From NCBI GenBank assembly GCA_947627155.1, contig CANQUX010000013.1:1-45620 (forward strand): a stretch of 45,620 nt of DNA, given 5' to 3'. This DNA comes from an uncultured Alphaproteobacteria bacterium. Its GTDB lineage: Bacteria; Pseudomonadota; Alphaproteobacteria; CAAHEQ01; UBA3637. The translations under genes and the position numbers were made by a program. Of the stretch, positions 7,336 through 16,534 are shown piece by piece. The notes beneath the pieces were generated by a model. That model was not told the origin of the DNA. It was given only the letters and a program-made list of their open reading frames with translations, and ran no database searches. Every line of letters starts with the position of its first letter. Positions within the stretch are counted from its first letter, which is position 1.

Positions 7336-7345
7336 GCATAATTTT

Positions 7346-7372
7346 AACAGGTGCCGAAAATTGGCACCTGTT
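7346..7372 (-). terminator. Terminator after ftsH
   Basis: AACAGGTGCC (7346-7355) and GGCACCTGTT (7363-7372) form a 10-bp stem directly after the ftsH stop codon. Its core GGTGCC...GGCACC is the same as in the two barrel-gene terminators. The trailing T run is weak. Confidence 0.65.
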
Positions 7373-7374
7373 TG

Positions 7375-9426
7375 TTATTCTGTGGGGTTTTGGGGCTTCT
7401 TTTTAGTGCGCTTCGGTTTTAAAATCTTTTTAACAGGCGCTTGAGACGCAGGCGTTGCATCAGATGCATCAGATGCGGACGAGGCCGCCTTTCCCGTGTC
7501 GAACGACTTGTCGACACCTTTCTTTCCCGCTTTTTTATCTTGCGGATTTTTATAAACTTTCCCGAATTTTAAAACCGATGCCCGATACGGCACTTTCTTT
7601 TTCACTTTTTGATCGCGAATGTTTTTTCCGGCCAATAAATCATGAATTTCACTGCCGGAAAGCGTTTCATATTCAATCAATCCGTTGGCCAAAATATCAA
7701 GTTCGTTGCGATATTCCGTTAAAATCTGCCGTGTGCGACTATAAGCCGTGTCAATAATGCGACGAATTTCGTTATCAACTTTCAGCGCCGTTGAATCCGA
7801 CATATTTTTCCGCTTGGAAAGACTGTATCCCAAAAAGACTTCTTCTTGCGGTTCATCATAAGCAATCGGACCCAGTTCGTCACTCATTCCCCATTCGCTC
7901 ACCATTTTACGGGCAATGGTTGTGGCGACCTGAATATCATTACTGGCGCCCGTGGAAACACCTTCTTTTCCGAGAATCATTTCTTCGGCAATGCGTCCGG
8001 CAAACAAAATGCTTAACCGTGATTTTAAGTATGTCATACTTTGCGAATATTTATCTTTTTCAGGCAATTGCATGGTAATGCCCAGAGCCCGTCCGCGCGG
8101 AATAATCGTGACTTTGTGCAACGGATCGGATTCCGGTAAATGCAAAGACACAATCGCATGTCCGGCTTCGTGATATGCCGTCATACGCTTTTCCTGATTG
8201 TCCATCACCAGCGACCGCCGTTCGGAACCCATCATCACCTTGTCTTTGGCATCTTCAAATTCCGTCATGGTGACCATACTTTTATTGCGCCGTGCCGCCA
8301 ACAAAGCCGCTTCGTTCACCAGATTTGCCAAATCGGCACCCGAAAAGCCGGGCGTGCCGCGCGCGATAACGGCTAAATCAACATTCGGCGCTTTCGAGAT
8401 TTTTTTGGCATGAACGTTTAAAATAGCTTCCCGCCCGCGCACATCGGGATTCGATACAACAATCTGCCTGTCGAATCGCCCGGGACGTAACAGCGCCGGA
8501 TCCAAAACATCGGGTCTGTTGGTGGCGGCAATTAAAATAATACCGGAGTTTTCTTCAAAACCGTCCATTTCAACCAGTAACTGATTCAGCGTTTGTTCGC
8601 GCTCATCGTTTCCGCCGCCGAGCCCCGCGCCCCGATGACGACCGACGGCATCAATTTCATCAACAAACACAATGCACGGCGCCGATTTTTTGGCTTGCTC
8701 AAACATATCGCGTACACGCGAAGCACCGACACCCACAAACATTTCCACAAAATCCGATCCGGAAATGCTGAAAAACGGAACGCCCGCTTCGCCGGCAATG
8801 GCGCGTGCCAATAAAGTTTTACCCGTGCCCGGAGGGCCGACCAATAACGCCCCTTTGGGAATTTTTCCGCCCAAACGTTGAAACTTTTTCGGCGCTTTTA
8901 AAAAATCAACAATTTCCTGTAATTCCTGTTTGGCTTCTTCAATGCCGGCAACGTCATCGAACGTGACTTTGTCTTTGCCTTCCATCAGGCGCGCCTTGGA
9001 TTTGCCGAAACTTAATGCTTTGCCGTTGCTGGCCGTCATTTGACGCATCATAATCAACCACATGCCGATGAATAAAATAATGGGCAGCCAGGAAATAAGC
9101 CCCAACAACCAACCGCTTTCCGATTCGGGCGGAACGGCGGTGATTTTCACGTTATGTTGTTGCAAAAGCGGAACCAATCCGGCATCATCGGGCGCATAAC
9201 TGGTAAATTTTTTCCCCGATTTTAACGTGCCGGACAAGGCATGATCCTGAATTTCAACAGCCTCGATCGTATTTTCCCGAACGGCAGTCGTAAACTCCGA
9301 AAAAGAGAGTTTTTCTTCGGTCAGCGCTTCCGGATTCGGCGTGAAGGAACGCCCGATCAGCATAACGATAAAAACAATCATTACCCACGCTAAAAAATTT
9401 CGTCCCGTTTTATTTTTTTTCTTCAT
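7375..9426 (-). CDS. ftsH: ATP-dependent zinc metalloprotease FtsH
   Basis: 683 residues. FtsH is a membrane-anchored hexamer that extracts and degrades misfolded membrane proteins and short-lived regulators. Two membrane segments flank a periplasmic domain ([15 protein letters not shown] near residue 12; [15 protein letters not shown] near 112). The AAA module shows Walker A GPPGTGKT near 198, Walker [10 protein letters not shown] near 254, and the second region of homology [20 protein letters not shown]. The zinc site HEAGH is near 422. The C-terminal tail (about 610-683) is Lys/Ala/Pro-rich and probably disordered. It follows tilS by 6 bases, an order common in proteobacteria, and is probably the last gene of a cpoB-tilS-ftsH operon. 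Confidence 0.98.
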   Translation of the reverse strand: MKKKNKTGRNFLAWVMIVFIVMLIGRSFTPNPEALTEEKLSFSEFTTAVRENTIEAVEIQDHALSGTLKSGKKFTSYAPDDAGLVPLLQQHNVKITAVPPESESGWLLGLISWLPIILFIGMWLIMMRQMTASNGKALSFGKSKARLMEGKDKVTFDDVAGIEEAKQELQEIVDFLKAPKKFQRLGGKIPKGALLVGPPGTGKTLLARAIAGEAGVPFFSISGSDFVEMFVGVGASRVRDMFEQAKKSAPCIVFVDEIDAVGRHRGAGLGGGNDEREQTLNQLLVEMDGFEENSGIILIAATNRPDVLDPALLRPGRFDRQIVVSNPDVRGREAILNVHAKKISKAPNVDLAVIARGTPGFSGADLANLVNEAALLAARRNKSMVTMTEFEDAKDKVMMGSERRSLVMDNQEKRMTAYHEAGHAIVSLHLPESDPLHKVTIIPRGRALGITMQLPEKDKYSQSMTYLKSRLSILFAGRIAEEMILGKEGVSTGASNDIQVATTIARKMVSEWGMSDELGPIAYDEPQEEVFLGYSLSKRKNMSDSTALKVDNEIRRIIDTAYSRTRQILTEYRNELDILANGLIEYETLSGSEIHDLLAGKNIRDQKVKKKVPYRASVLKFGKVYKNPQDKKAGKKGVDKSFDTGKAASSASDASDATPASQAPVKKILKPKRTKKKPQNPTE

Positions 9427-9432
9427 AAACTT

Positions 9433-10650
9433 TTATCCCCGTTTTTTTCCGATGAATTCGATTTTAACAAATGAATCGTTTTTTTCCTTATAGTCAATTT
9501 GTGTGATTTTTTCAAGCATTTTTTGCATAAACACGGCAGGAAATGTATTTTGCACCGCCGCCGGCACGGTTGATATTTTTTTTTGCGGTGCGCCTGCTCG
9601 AATAAAACCGTCGATAAAGGGCGTGACGATAAATCTGTCCCACCGGAAGGGTGTGCCGGCTTTAAATGTCTTTTCACCGGCCATTTTGCGCCTTTCCCGA
9701 CAAATGTAAAGCCCTGTTTTATGCGGTTTAAACTGACATCCGCCTAACGTTTTGTCGCACGGCAATTCGGCACACAGATTTTCCAACGCTTTTAAAGAAA
9801 TAAAATGATTGCTTTGACTAATACACAAAATAAGTTGATGCAAAACGCGCAGTTGAATTTCATCGGGTGTTTGACGCCATAATTCAACGGGCAGACGCGC
9901 AAAACCGCGAAAGTCAATCCACACGTTTTGCCGAATAAAATCCAGCGTGTATTTTTCCAAAGCTTCATCGGCGCGAGATAAGCGCCGCATACTTTCGCAA
10001 ACGGCTGATGCCCGAATACCGGCAGTTTCCAGCGTGGGGAAAAAATGCCGCCATTTCACGCGTTCGAATCGCTCATCGTGATTCATTTGATCTTCCGCCC
10101 ATGCAATTTTTTGCTTTTGAAGTGCTGTTGTTAAATCACTTTTCGGCACAAATAGAAACGGACGGCATAAACACAAATGATTGTGTTGCGATATAAAGCG
10201 CATACCGCTTAATCCCTTAACGCCGCTGCTTTTTGAAAGGCGTAATAAAAACGTTTCGCTCTGATCGCCCGCATGATGCGCCAAAAACAGGTGTGAAATT
10301 TTATGTTCTTCGCAAAAGGCGCTCATCAATTGATAACGCACCTGTCGCGCATAAGCTTCAATGTTTGTTTCGGGAACGGGCAGGTGATTGTATAAAATAT
10401 GATGTGAAATGCCTTTTTGCGTTAAAAATGCGTGCAGATTTTGTGCTTCTTGTTCGGCTTCTTTGCGCAGGTTATGCTGAACGGTGAGTGCCGTTAAAGA
10501 AAGATGATGTTCTTTCGCCCATCGCGCCAAAAAAAGCGTGAGACATAAACTGTCGGCTCCGCCCGAAACGCCCACGGCCATGCGCGCGCCCGGTGCAAGA
10601 GAAAACGGCGTCATCAATGTTTCAAATCGATGAAAAGAAAGCGCCGTCAT
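9433..10650 (-). CDS. tilS: tRNA(Ile)-lysidine synthase
   Basis: 405 residues. TilS ligates lysine to C34 of tRNA-Ile(CAU), so that the tRNA reads AUA. The PP-loop ATP pyrophosphatase motif is seen at AVGVSGGADSLCL (residues 26-38), and the LTVQHNLR and HHAGDQSETFLLRL blocks of the N-type ATPase fold follow. The C-terminal region (about 300-400) matches the usual TilS tail in length. It lies 15 bases after cpoB and 6 bases before ftsH, consistent with one operon. Confidence 0.94.
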   Translation of the reverse strand: MTALSFHRFETLMTPFSLAPGARMAVGVSGGADSLCLTLFLARWAKEHHLSLTALTVQHNLRKEAEQEAQNLHAFLTQKGISHHILYNHLPVPETNIEAYARQVRYQLMSAFCEEHKISHLFLAHHAGDQSETFLLRLSKSSGVKGLSGMRFISQHNHLCLCRPFLFVPKSDLTTALQKQKIAWAEDQMNHDERFERVKWRHFFPTLETAGIRASAVCESMRRLSRADEALEKYTLDFIRQNVWIDFRGFARLPVELWRQTPDEIQLRVLHQLILCISQSNHFISLKALENLCAELPCDKTLGGCQFKPHKTGLYICRERRKMAGEKTFKAGTPFRWDRFIVTPFIDGFIRAGAPQKKISTVPAAVQNTFPAVFMQKMLEKITQIDYKEKNDSFVKIEFIGKKRG

Positions 10651-10665
10651 TTTTGAAAAAACTCC

Positions 10666-11463
10666 TTATTTACACGATAATTTTTTGGCTTCCGCTTTGG
10701 CACGGTCTTTGAGCGTTTTCGCCGCTTTCGGAAATTCTTTCGGCAGAGAAGTAAATGCCGTACAGGCATCGGTCTTTCTTTTAAGTGCACTCATGCTGAG
10801 CCCGAGTTTCAGTAAATTATCGGGCGCTTTCGAGTTGTTTTTATATTTTGTAAACCCGTCGGCAAAAATACCGACTGCCTGTTCATATTGTTTGCGTGCA
10901 TAATAAGTTTCGCCGAGCCAATAATTGGCATTGCCCGCCAAAGACGAGGACGGATATTTTTTCATAAAGGCAGTGAAGGCGCTTTCCGCCGTTTTGTAAT
11001 CACCTTTCTTTAAGGCATTATAGGCTTTGTCATATTCGGCCTGAACGGTGGCGACATCGGCTTTCGGTGCGGCGGTGTTTTTGGCAGAAGCGGAAGAGGT
11101 TGTTCCTTTCTTTTCGGATAAGTTGAAACGCATATCAATATCGGCATTCATTTGGTTGATTTTGTCTTCCAATTGTTTTTGTTTAAATTCCAGCGTTTCA
11201 ATTTTGGCGGTTAAGGCGCGAACGGTGGCTTCCTGTTCGTTGAGTTGCGTATATAAACCGTCCAGCGAGGCGTTGGAGGAAGCGGCAAGTGTTCCGGCAG
11301 CCGAAGCGGAGGAGCCGTAAGAGCGTCGTTGTAAGGTCATCACGTCTTTTTCCAACCGTTCCACTTTATCATATAACATATCGGTTTGTGTGTCACTAAC
11401 GGCAAAAGCCGGCGTGCAAAAAGTTAAAAAAACCAAACACAGAAGCAGATTTTTTTGTTTCAT
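10666..11463 (-). CDS. cpoB: Tol-Pal system protein CpoB (YbgF)
   Basis: 265 residues. CpoB is a periplasmic protein that links Tol-Pal constriction to peptidoglycan synthesis. Signal peptide MKQKNLLLCLVFLTFCTPAFA. An N-terminal coiled coil (about 28-115; DKVERLEKDVMTLQR and later LTAKIETLEFKQKQLEDK) drives trimerisation. A Ser/Ala/Lys linker follows, then TPR units (about 140-262; AYNALKKGDYKTAESAFTAF, ANYWLGETYYARKQYEQA). The family normally follows tolB-pal, but here the gene starts an operon next to divergent uvrA, so the rest of the tol-pal locus lies elsewhere. Confidence 0.92.
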   Translation of the reverse strand: MKQKNLLLCLVFLTFCTPAFAVSDTQTDMLYDKVERLEKDVMTLQRRSYGSSASAAGTLAASSNASLDGLYTQLNEQEATVRALTAKIETLEFKQKQLEDKINQMNADIDMRFNLSEKKGTTSSASAKNTAAPKADVATVQAEYDKAYNALKKGDYKTAESAFTAFMKKYPSSSLAGNANYWLGETYYARKQYEQAVGIFADGFTKYKNNSKAPDNLLKLGLSMSALKRKTDACTAFTSLPKEFPKAAKTLKDRAKAEAKKLSCK

Positions 11464-11496
11464 TTTTTCCTCACTTTAAAGACTGATATTTTTTCT

Positions 11497-11526
11497 TATA
11501 AAAGACTATTTTTCATCAATTGTCAA
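11497..11526 (-). promoter_or_regulatory. Promoter of cpoB-tilS-ftsH
   Basis: Minus-strand TTGACA (11521-11526), an 18-base spacer and TTTATA (11497-11502), about 34 bases from the cpoB ATG. Confidence 0.6.
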
Positions 11527-11598
11527 ATAAAAAAAGGGGCGATTTTATAAAAAGGCAAGCGACTTTTCTTTCTTTGGAATAAACACAAAGAAAAAGGC

Positions 11599-11627
11599 TT
11601 GAAATTATGGAGAATAAGGCGTATAAT
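11599..11627 (+). promoter_or_regulatory. Promoter of uvrA
   Basis: TTGAAA (11599-11604), a 17-base spacer and TATAAT (11622-11627), 30 bases before the ATG. An 8-bp inverted repeat (TTTCTTTG and CAAAGAAA) lies just upstream. I saw no GTTC-N7-GTTC SOS box. Confidence 0.75.
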
Positions 11628-11656
11628 GCCGACACATACAAAAAAGAGGAACCAAA

Positions 11657-14446
11657 ATGCAAAATTTTATTCGAATCAGAGGCGCCAGAGAGCATAATTT
11701 AAAAAATATTGATGTGGATATTCCCCGCGATAAACTGGTGGTGATTACGGGTTTATCGGGATCGGGCAAATCATCACTGGCATTTGATACCGTTTATGCC
11801 GAAGGACAGCGGCGATATGTGGAAAGCTTGTCGGCTTATGCCCGCCAGTTTTTGGATTTAATGAAAAAGCCCGATGTCGATTTAATTGAGGGTTTATCGC
11901 CTGCCATTTCCATTGAGCAGAAAACAACGTCTAAAAATCCGCGTTCAACGGTGGGTACGGTTACGGAAATTTACGATTATATGCGTTTGTTGTGGGCGCG
12001 CGTGGGTACACCTTATTCGCCGGCCACCGGTTTGCCGATTGAAGCGCAAACCGTTCAACAAATGCGTGATATTATTTTAAAATACCCCGAGGGGAGTAAA
12101 ATTTTAATCTGTGCACCGGTGATTCGCGGACGAAAAGGCGAATATAAAAAAGAATTGGCGGAATGGCAGAAAAAAGGCTTTGTTCGGGTTAAAATTGACG
12201 GTGAAGTTTATGATATTGATTCAACGCCGGAGCTGGCAAAAACAAAAAAACACGATATTTTTGTGGTGGTGGATCGATTGATTGTGAAAGAAGGCATCGA
12301 CTCCCGCGTGGCCGAATCGTTGGAAAAAGCGTTGGAGTTGGCCGACGGGTTGGCGTTGGTCGATAATTTAACAACCAAATCGGAACAGCTGTTTTCGGAA
12401 AAGTTTGCGTGTCCTGTGAGCGGTTTTACCATTGCCGATTTGGAACCGCGCCTGTTTTCGTTTAACAATCCGCAGGGCGCGTGTCCGCAATGCGCCGGTT
12501 TGGGCTTTAAGCAATATGTTGATCCGAAACTGGTTATTCCCGATCCGACAAAGTCCGTGCGTCAGGGTGCCATTGCACCGTGGGTCGGCATGGGCGGGGA
12601 AATGTTCCATTGGTACGACAGTGCCTTACGCTCGTTGGTGCGTATAGTTAAGTTTGATATGGATATGCCGTGGTGTCAACTGCCCGAAGTGACCCGACAG
12701 GCCATTTTATACGGTACCAAAGGAATGTATCAGTCGTTTGAAGGCGTTATTCCCAATATGGAACGGCGCTATTTGGAAACCGATTCCGATTGGATGCGGG
12801 AAGAATTGGCAAAATATCAGGCTTCTTCTCCGTGTGAGGCTTGTCACGGTGCGCGATTAAGACCCGAGGCCTTGGCGGTTCGTATTAACGATAAAAATAT
12901 TTCGCAGGCAACGGAATTATCCATTCAAAAAGCGTTAACGTGGTTTGAAAATGCGGGGCAAACGTTGGCACCTCAAAAGCAGGAAATTGCCGCGCGTATT
13001 TTAAAAGAAATTACCGAACGGTTGCGGTTTTTAAATAATGTGGGTTTGGGATATTTGGCGCTCGATCGAATGAGCGGAACGCTTTCGGGCGGAGAAGCCC
13101 AGCGGATTCGGCTTGCCAGTCAAATCGGATCGGGTTTAACGGGCGTTTTATATGTGTTGGACGAGCCGTCCATCGGCCTGCATCAGCGAGATAACGATAA
13201 ATTGTTGGCCACACTCACGCATTTGAGAGATTTAGGTAATACCGTTATTGTGGTTGAGCACGATGAAGATGCCATTCGCGCCGCCGATTATGTGTTTGAT
13301 ATCGGGCCGGCCGCCGGTCGTCGGGGCGGATATGTTGTTGCCAAAGGAACGCCCCAAGAAATTATGGATAATCCCATTTCCGCTACGGGGCAGTATTTAT
13401 CTGGTATGCGTAAAATTATCGTGCCGAAAATCAGACGTGCGGGAAACGGTAAATTTTTAACGCTGGAAGGGGCAACCGCCAATAATTTAAAAGATGTGAC
13501 CGTTAAAATTCCGTTGGGAACGTTTACCTGTGTGACGGGCGTGAGCGGCAGCGGAAAATCCTCCCTGATTTTGGAAACGCTGTATAAAGGACTGAACGGC
13601 ATTATTAACCGATCTCACGAAAAAGCAGGGCCGTTTCGTGCCATTCACGGCGCCGGTTCTATCGATAAAATTATTGATATTGATCAAAGCCCCATCGGGC
13701 GAACGCCGCGCTCTAATCCGGCAACCTATACGGGAATGTTTACGGGTATTCGGGAATGGTTTGCCAAGCTGCCCGAAGCCCAAGCGCGCGGCTATAAAGC
13801 CGGCCGATTTTCGTTTAACGTGAAAGGCGGGCGATGCGAATCGTGCTGCGGTGACGGTGTCTTGAAAATTGAAATGCACTTTCTGCCCGATGTTTATGTG
13901 CAGTGTGATGCGTGTAAAGGGAAACGATATAATACCGAAACGCTGGCGGTGAAATACAAAGATAAATCCATAGCCGATGTGCTGGAAATGACGGTTGATG
14001 AAGCGGCGGAATTTTTTAAAAACATTCCGGCGTTGAAAGATAAATGTCACTTATTACAACAAGTCGGACTGGGTTATATTTCTTTGGGGCAATCGGCGGT
14101 GACGCTTTCGGGCGGAGAAGCGCAACGCATTAAACTCAGTAAAGAGCTTTCAAAACGCGGTACGGGAAAAACGTTGTATATTTTAGATGAACCCACCACG
14201 GGATTGCATTTTGCCGATATTCAAAAACTGCTCGATGTGTTGCATGCGTTGGTGGAGCAGGGCAATACGGTGGTGGTGATTGAGCATAATCTTGATGTGA
14301 TTAAAACGGCGGATTATATTATTGATATGGGGCCGGAGGGCGGTGACGGCGGCGGAACGGTTGTGGCTGAAGGAACACCCGAAGAAGTTGCCAAAGTTTC
14401 AAAAAGCTATACGGGACAATATTTGAAAAAAATATTAAAGCGCTGA
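11657..14446 (+). CDS. uvrA: Excinuclease ABC subunit A
   Basis: 929 residues, about family length. UvrA is the damage-recognising ATPase dimer of nucleotide excision repair, which loads UvrB. Two ABC modules are visible: Walker [15 protein letters not shown] (about 32-45) and [14 protein letters not shown] (about 627-640); signature motifs [17 protein letters not shown] and [17 protein letters not shown]; Walker [16 protein letters not shown] and [15 protein letters not shown]. Zinc-finger cysteine pairs CPQCAGLGF and the CEACHGARL region, and [10 protein letters not shown] with CDACKGKRY, are present. It is transcribed alone, divergent from cpoB. A GAGGA ribosome site precedes the ATG. Confidence 0.98.
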   Translation: MQNFIRIRGAREHNLKNIDVDIPRDKLVVITGLSGSGKSSLAFDTVYAEGQRRYVESLSAYARQFLDLMKKPDVDLIEGLSPAISIEQKTTSKNPRSTVGTVTEIYDYMRLLWARVGTPYSPATGLPIEAQTVQQMRDIILKYPEGSKILICAPVIRGRKGEYKKELAEWQKKGFVRVKIDGEVYDIDSTPELAKTKKHDIFVVVDRLIVKEGIDSRVAESLEKALELADGLALVDNLTTKSEQLFSEKFACPVSGFTIADLEPRLFSFNNPQGACPQCAGLGFKQYVDPKLVIPDPTKSVRQGAIAPWVGMGGEMFHWYDSALRSLVRIVKFDMDMPWCQLPEVTRQAILYGTKGMYQSFEGVIPNMERRYLETDSDWMREELAKYQASSPCEACHGARLRPEALAVRINDKNISQATELSIQKALTWFENAGQTLAPQKQEIAARILKEITERLRFLNNVGLGYLALDRMSGTLSGGEAQRIRLASQIGSGLTGVLYVLDEPSIGLHQRDNDKLLATLTHLRDLGNTVIVVEHDEDAIRAADYVFDIGPAAGRRGGYVVAKGTPQEIMDNPISATGQYLSGMRKIIVPKIRRAGNGKFLTLEGATANNLKDVTVKIPLGTFTCVTGVSGSGKSSLILETLYKGLNGIINRSHEKAGPFRAIHGAGSIDKIIDIDQSPIGRTPRSNPATYTGMFTGIREWFAKLPEAQARGYKAGRFSFNVKGGRCESCCGDGVLKIEMHFLPDVYVQCDACKGKRYNTETLAVKYKDKSIADVLEMTVDEAAEFFKNIPALKDKCHLLQQVGLGYISLGQSAVTLSGGEAQRIKLSKELSKRGTGKTLYILDEPTTGLHFADIQKLLDVLHALVEQGNTVVVIEHNLDVIKTADYIIDMGPEGGDGGGTVVAEGTPEEVAKVSKSYTGQYLKKILKR

Positions 14447-14584
14447 TTTATTGTTTCGGTGCGAAAAAGGCTGTTGTTTTTTGACAGAATTTTTTTGAAC
14501 CGAAGCGAAAAATTTTAAAATCAAACTTTCGCGTCGTTCAAGAAAAAAGACGGCAAAAACAGTGTGAAAAATGGTTATGTGAAA

Positions 14585-16447
14585 TTATTCCATTTCCGAC
14601 GATGTTTTTCCTTTTATCACAATTTTTACCGGGCGACCTTTATCAACGCTTGAAGAATCGGTTGATGAATCATTGGGTACCGATGAGCCGGAATTTTCCA
14701 GTGTTGAACCATTGCCGGTTTCCGTATTTGTTCCGGTATTTGTTTCCGAATTTGTATCGGTACTTGTTCCCGAATTTGTATCGGTATTCGTGTTTCCCGA
14801 ATTTGTATCGGTATTCGTTCCCGTGTTTGTATCGGTATTTGTGTTTCCCGAATTTGTATCGGTATTCGTGCCGGTATTTGTTCCCGTATTCGTGCCGGTA
14901 TTTGTTCCTGTGTTTGTTGCAGGTTGATTGCTTTGTGCGCTTAATGCTTCCGTTAAGCTTGACACTTTTGAATTTAAGCTTGATACTTGATTTGCCAGTG
15001 TTGAAGCCTCCGCTTCGGCTTTTTTTGTTTTATTTTTTTGCTTTTTGATAAGCCAGGCTCCGAGACCGAGTACACCCAGTCCGCCGGCAATCATGGCAAC
15101 AATATCCCAGTTACGACTCCACCAGCTGCCTTGTTCTTTAACAGCTGTTGCTGCTTGAAAAGCTTTGGTGTTTTCAAGCGAAGCATTAACAGTCGCGGGT
15201 GCATTGGCTGAATTTTGCGTTTCTTCGGTAATTTTTTGACGAATGGCACTTAAATTCTGATTTAAGTTTTGAAGATTTGCCGGTGCGGTTGTAATTTGCC
15301 CTTTTTTCCCTTTAACAGGTAGAGACTGATTTGCGTCTTTTTGAGAAAAATCAATAGTTTTTAACTGGATATCTTTTGTTTGGATTGAATCTTCTTTTTG
15401 CTGCTTTTCTTTTTTCTTTTGATCTTCTTTTTGACGTTTTTCTTCTTCCAGTTGCTCTTTTCTCTGTCGTTTTTCTTCTTCCAGTTGTTCCTTTCTCTGT
15501 TGTCGTTCTTCTTTTAATTGTTCTTTTCTTTGTTGCTGTTCTTCTTTTAGTTGTTCTTTTCTCTGTTGTTCTTCTTTTTTCCGCTCTTCGTTTTTTCTGC
15601 GCTCTTCATCTTTTTGCCGTTGCTCTTCGTTTTTTCGAGCATTTTCCTGTTCTTTTTCTCGTGACTGCGTATTCGTGTTTTCTTGTTGTTTTTGTAAGGT
15701 TTTGCCGTCTAATTCATTTTGTACTTGTTTCAACAACGTCGGGCCGTTTTTTTCGGTATAAGTTGCTTTTTTTAGTTTTTTCTGGAAATAGTCATAAGCA
15801 TATTTTCCACCTGCAACAGTACCTGCTCCTATGCCGGCAGCAACAAGACCGGGTAAACCGAATACGGAGGAAAGACCGGCAATTTTGCCGACAGCGGCAG
15901 CTCCCGCAGCAGCACCGCCGACTCCCCAACCGAGGTAACTTGTATCATCCTTTTCTTTCTGATAATCCAGTTTCGGAAAATGATCCAGCCCCAATTTTTG
16001 GTTATCTTCAAAATACTTTTTATATACCGGATGTCTGAGACCGATACTCATAATGCTGTCGGCAACATAAGTTGATTCGGGTGTGCCGGTTTCATAGAGT
16101 TGCTTGCAATAATCAACAATACGTTGTTTTTGGTCTTTTGTTAATAAAAGCTGTTTTTTCTGATCTTCCGTTAACCGCTCTCCATACGTTTTATCGTCCC
16201 ATATTTTTAAAACAGCGGCCTTTTTCCCTTCGCTCAAAAGCGCATTCTGGAACGCTGTTTCATTTGAGGTGTAAAAATCGTAACCGTTGAAAGGAATAAC
16301 GCCTTTCCAATGAAAGCAGGCACCGCCCCCTAAATTTCTTTCCAAATTACTCTTTTCGGCGTCGGTTAAATCTTCGCGAAACAAGCCGTAATCATTATTT
16401 TTTCCGTAAAGGGGTTTTAATAATTCGCAACATTTTTTTAAATCCAT
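14585..16447 (-). CDS. Unidentified coiled-coil, membrane and low-complexity repeat protein
   Basis: 620 residues with no family I recognise. Residues 1-160 form a folded-looking domain with cysteines and aromatics (CCELLKPLYGKNNDYG, GGGACFHWKGVIPFNGYDFY). Residues about 173-215 are a Gly/Ala-rich hydrophobic stretch (GVGGAAAGAAAVGKIAGL). Residues about 255-355 are a highly charged coiled coil of KEEQQRKEQLKEE-like units. A single membrane helix (WDIVAMIAGGLGVLGLGAWLI) lies near 445-465. Residues about 505-590 are a Thr/Asn/Gly/Asp tract of TNTGTNTD-type units. No N-terminal signal is visible. It may tether a cytoplasmic part through the membrane to an exposed disordered tail; topology is inferred only. 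It has its own promoter at 16477. Confidence 0.7.
   Translation of the reverse strand: MDLKKCCELLKPLYGKNNDYGLFREDLTDAEKSNLERNLGGGACFHWKGVIPFNGYDFYTSNETAFQNALLSEGKKAAVLKIWDDKTYGERLTEDQKKQLLLTKDQKQRIVDYCKQLYETGTPESTYVADSIMSIGLRHPVYKKYFEDNQKLGLDHFPKLDYQKEKDDTSYLGWGVGGAAAGAAAVGKIAGLSSVFGLPGLVAAGIGAGTVAGGKYAYDYFQKKLKKATYTEKNGPTLLKQVQNELDGKTLQKQQENTNTQSREKEQENARKNEEQRQKDEERRKNEERKKEEQQRKEQLKEEQQQRKEQLKEERQQRKEQLEEEKRQRKEQLEEEKRQKEDQKKKEKQQKEDSIQTKDIQLKTIDFSQKDANQSLPVKGKKGQITTAPANLQNLNQNLSAIRQKITEETQNSANAPATVNASLENTKAFQAATAVKEQGSWWSRNWDIVAMIAGGLGVLGLGAWLIKKQKNKTKKAEAEASTLANQVSSLNSKVSSLTEALSAQSNQPATNTGTNTGTNTGTNTGTNTDTNSGNTNTDTNTGTNTDTNSGNTNTDTNSGTSTDTNSETNTGTNTETGNGSTLENSGSSVPNDSSTDSSSVDKGRPVKIVIKGKTSSEME
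14715..14925. repeat. Coding minisatellite of about 12-bp units
   Basis: On the plus strand, units such as GTATTTGTTCCG and GTATCGGTATTC recur about sixteen times. They encode the Thr/Asn/Gly/Asp tract of the 14585-16447 protein. Unit length is a multiple of three, so slippage would change tract length without shifting the frame. Confidence 0.75.
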
Positions 16448-16476
16448 TTTTTACTCCTTCATCGAGATAATAATGA

Positions 16477-16505
16477 ATTATATCATATTTTTGCAAAAAA
16501 TACAA
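16477..16505 (-). promoter_or_regulatory. Promoter of the coiled-coil/repeat protein gene
   Basis: Minus-strand TTGTAT (16500-16505), a 17-base spacer and TATAAT (16477-16482), with a GGAG ribosome site before the ATG at 16447. Confidence 0.7.
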
Positions 16506-16534
16506 TCAAAAAGTTTGCGAAAAAAAACGAAATG

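Larger units (their letters stand above)
3443..7345. repeat. Large nested inverted duplication around the ankyrin gene
   Basis: The left arm 3443-4615 and right arm 6291-7345 are inverted copies: promoter, leader, barrel gene, 3' untranslated region and terminator. Non-coding parts are about 94 percent identical or better, while coding parts have diverged to about half protein identity. The ankyrin gene occupies the centre (4622-6220). Homologous recombination between the arms could invert the 3.2-kb middle without breaking any gene. Confidence 0.8.

Noticed and set aside
14715-14925. CRISPR-like array
   Set aside because: Units are about 12 bp, contiguous and coding, with no unique spacers and no cas genes.
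14673-16038. Long plus-strand reading frames with Val/Phe/Leu repeats
   Set aside because: They are antisense shadows of the low-complexity and coiled-coil parts of the minus-strand 620-residue gene.
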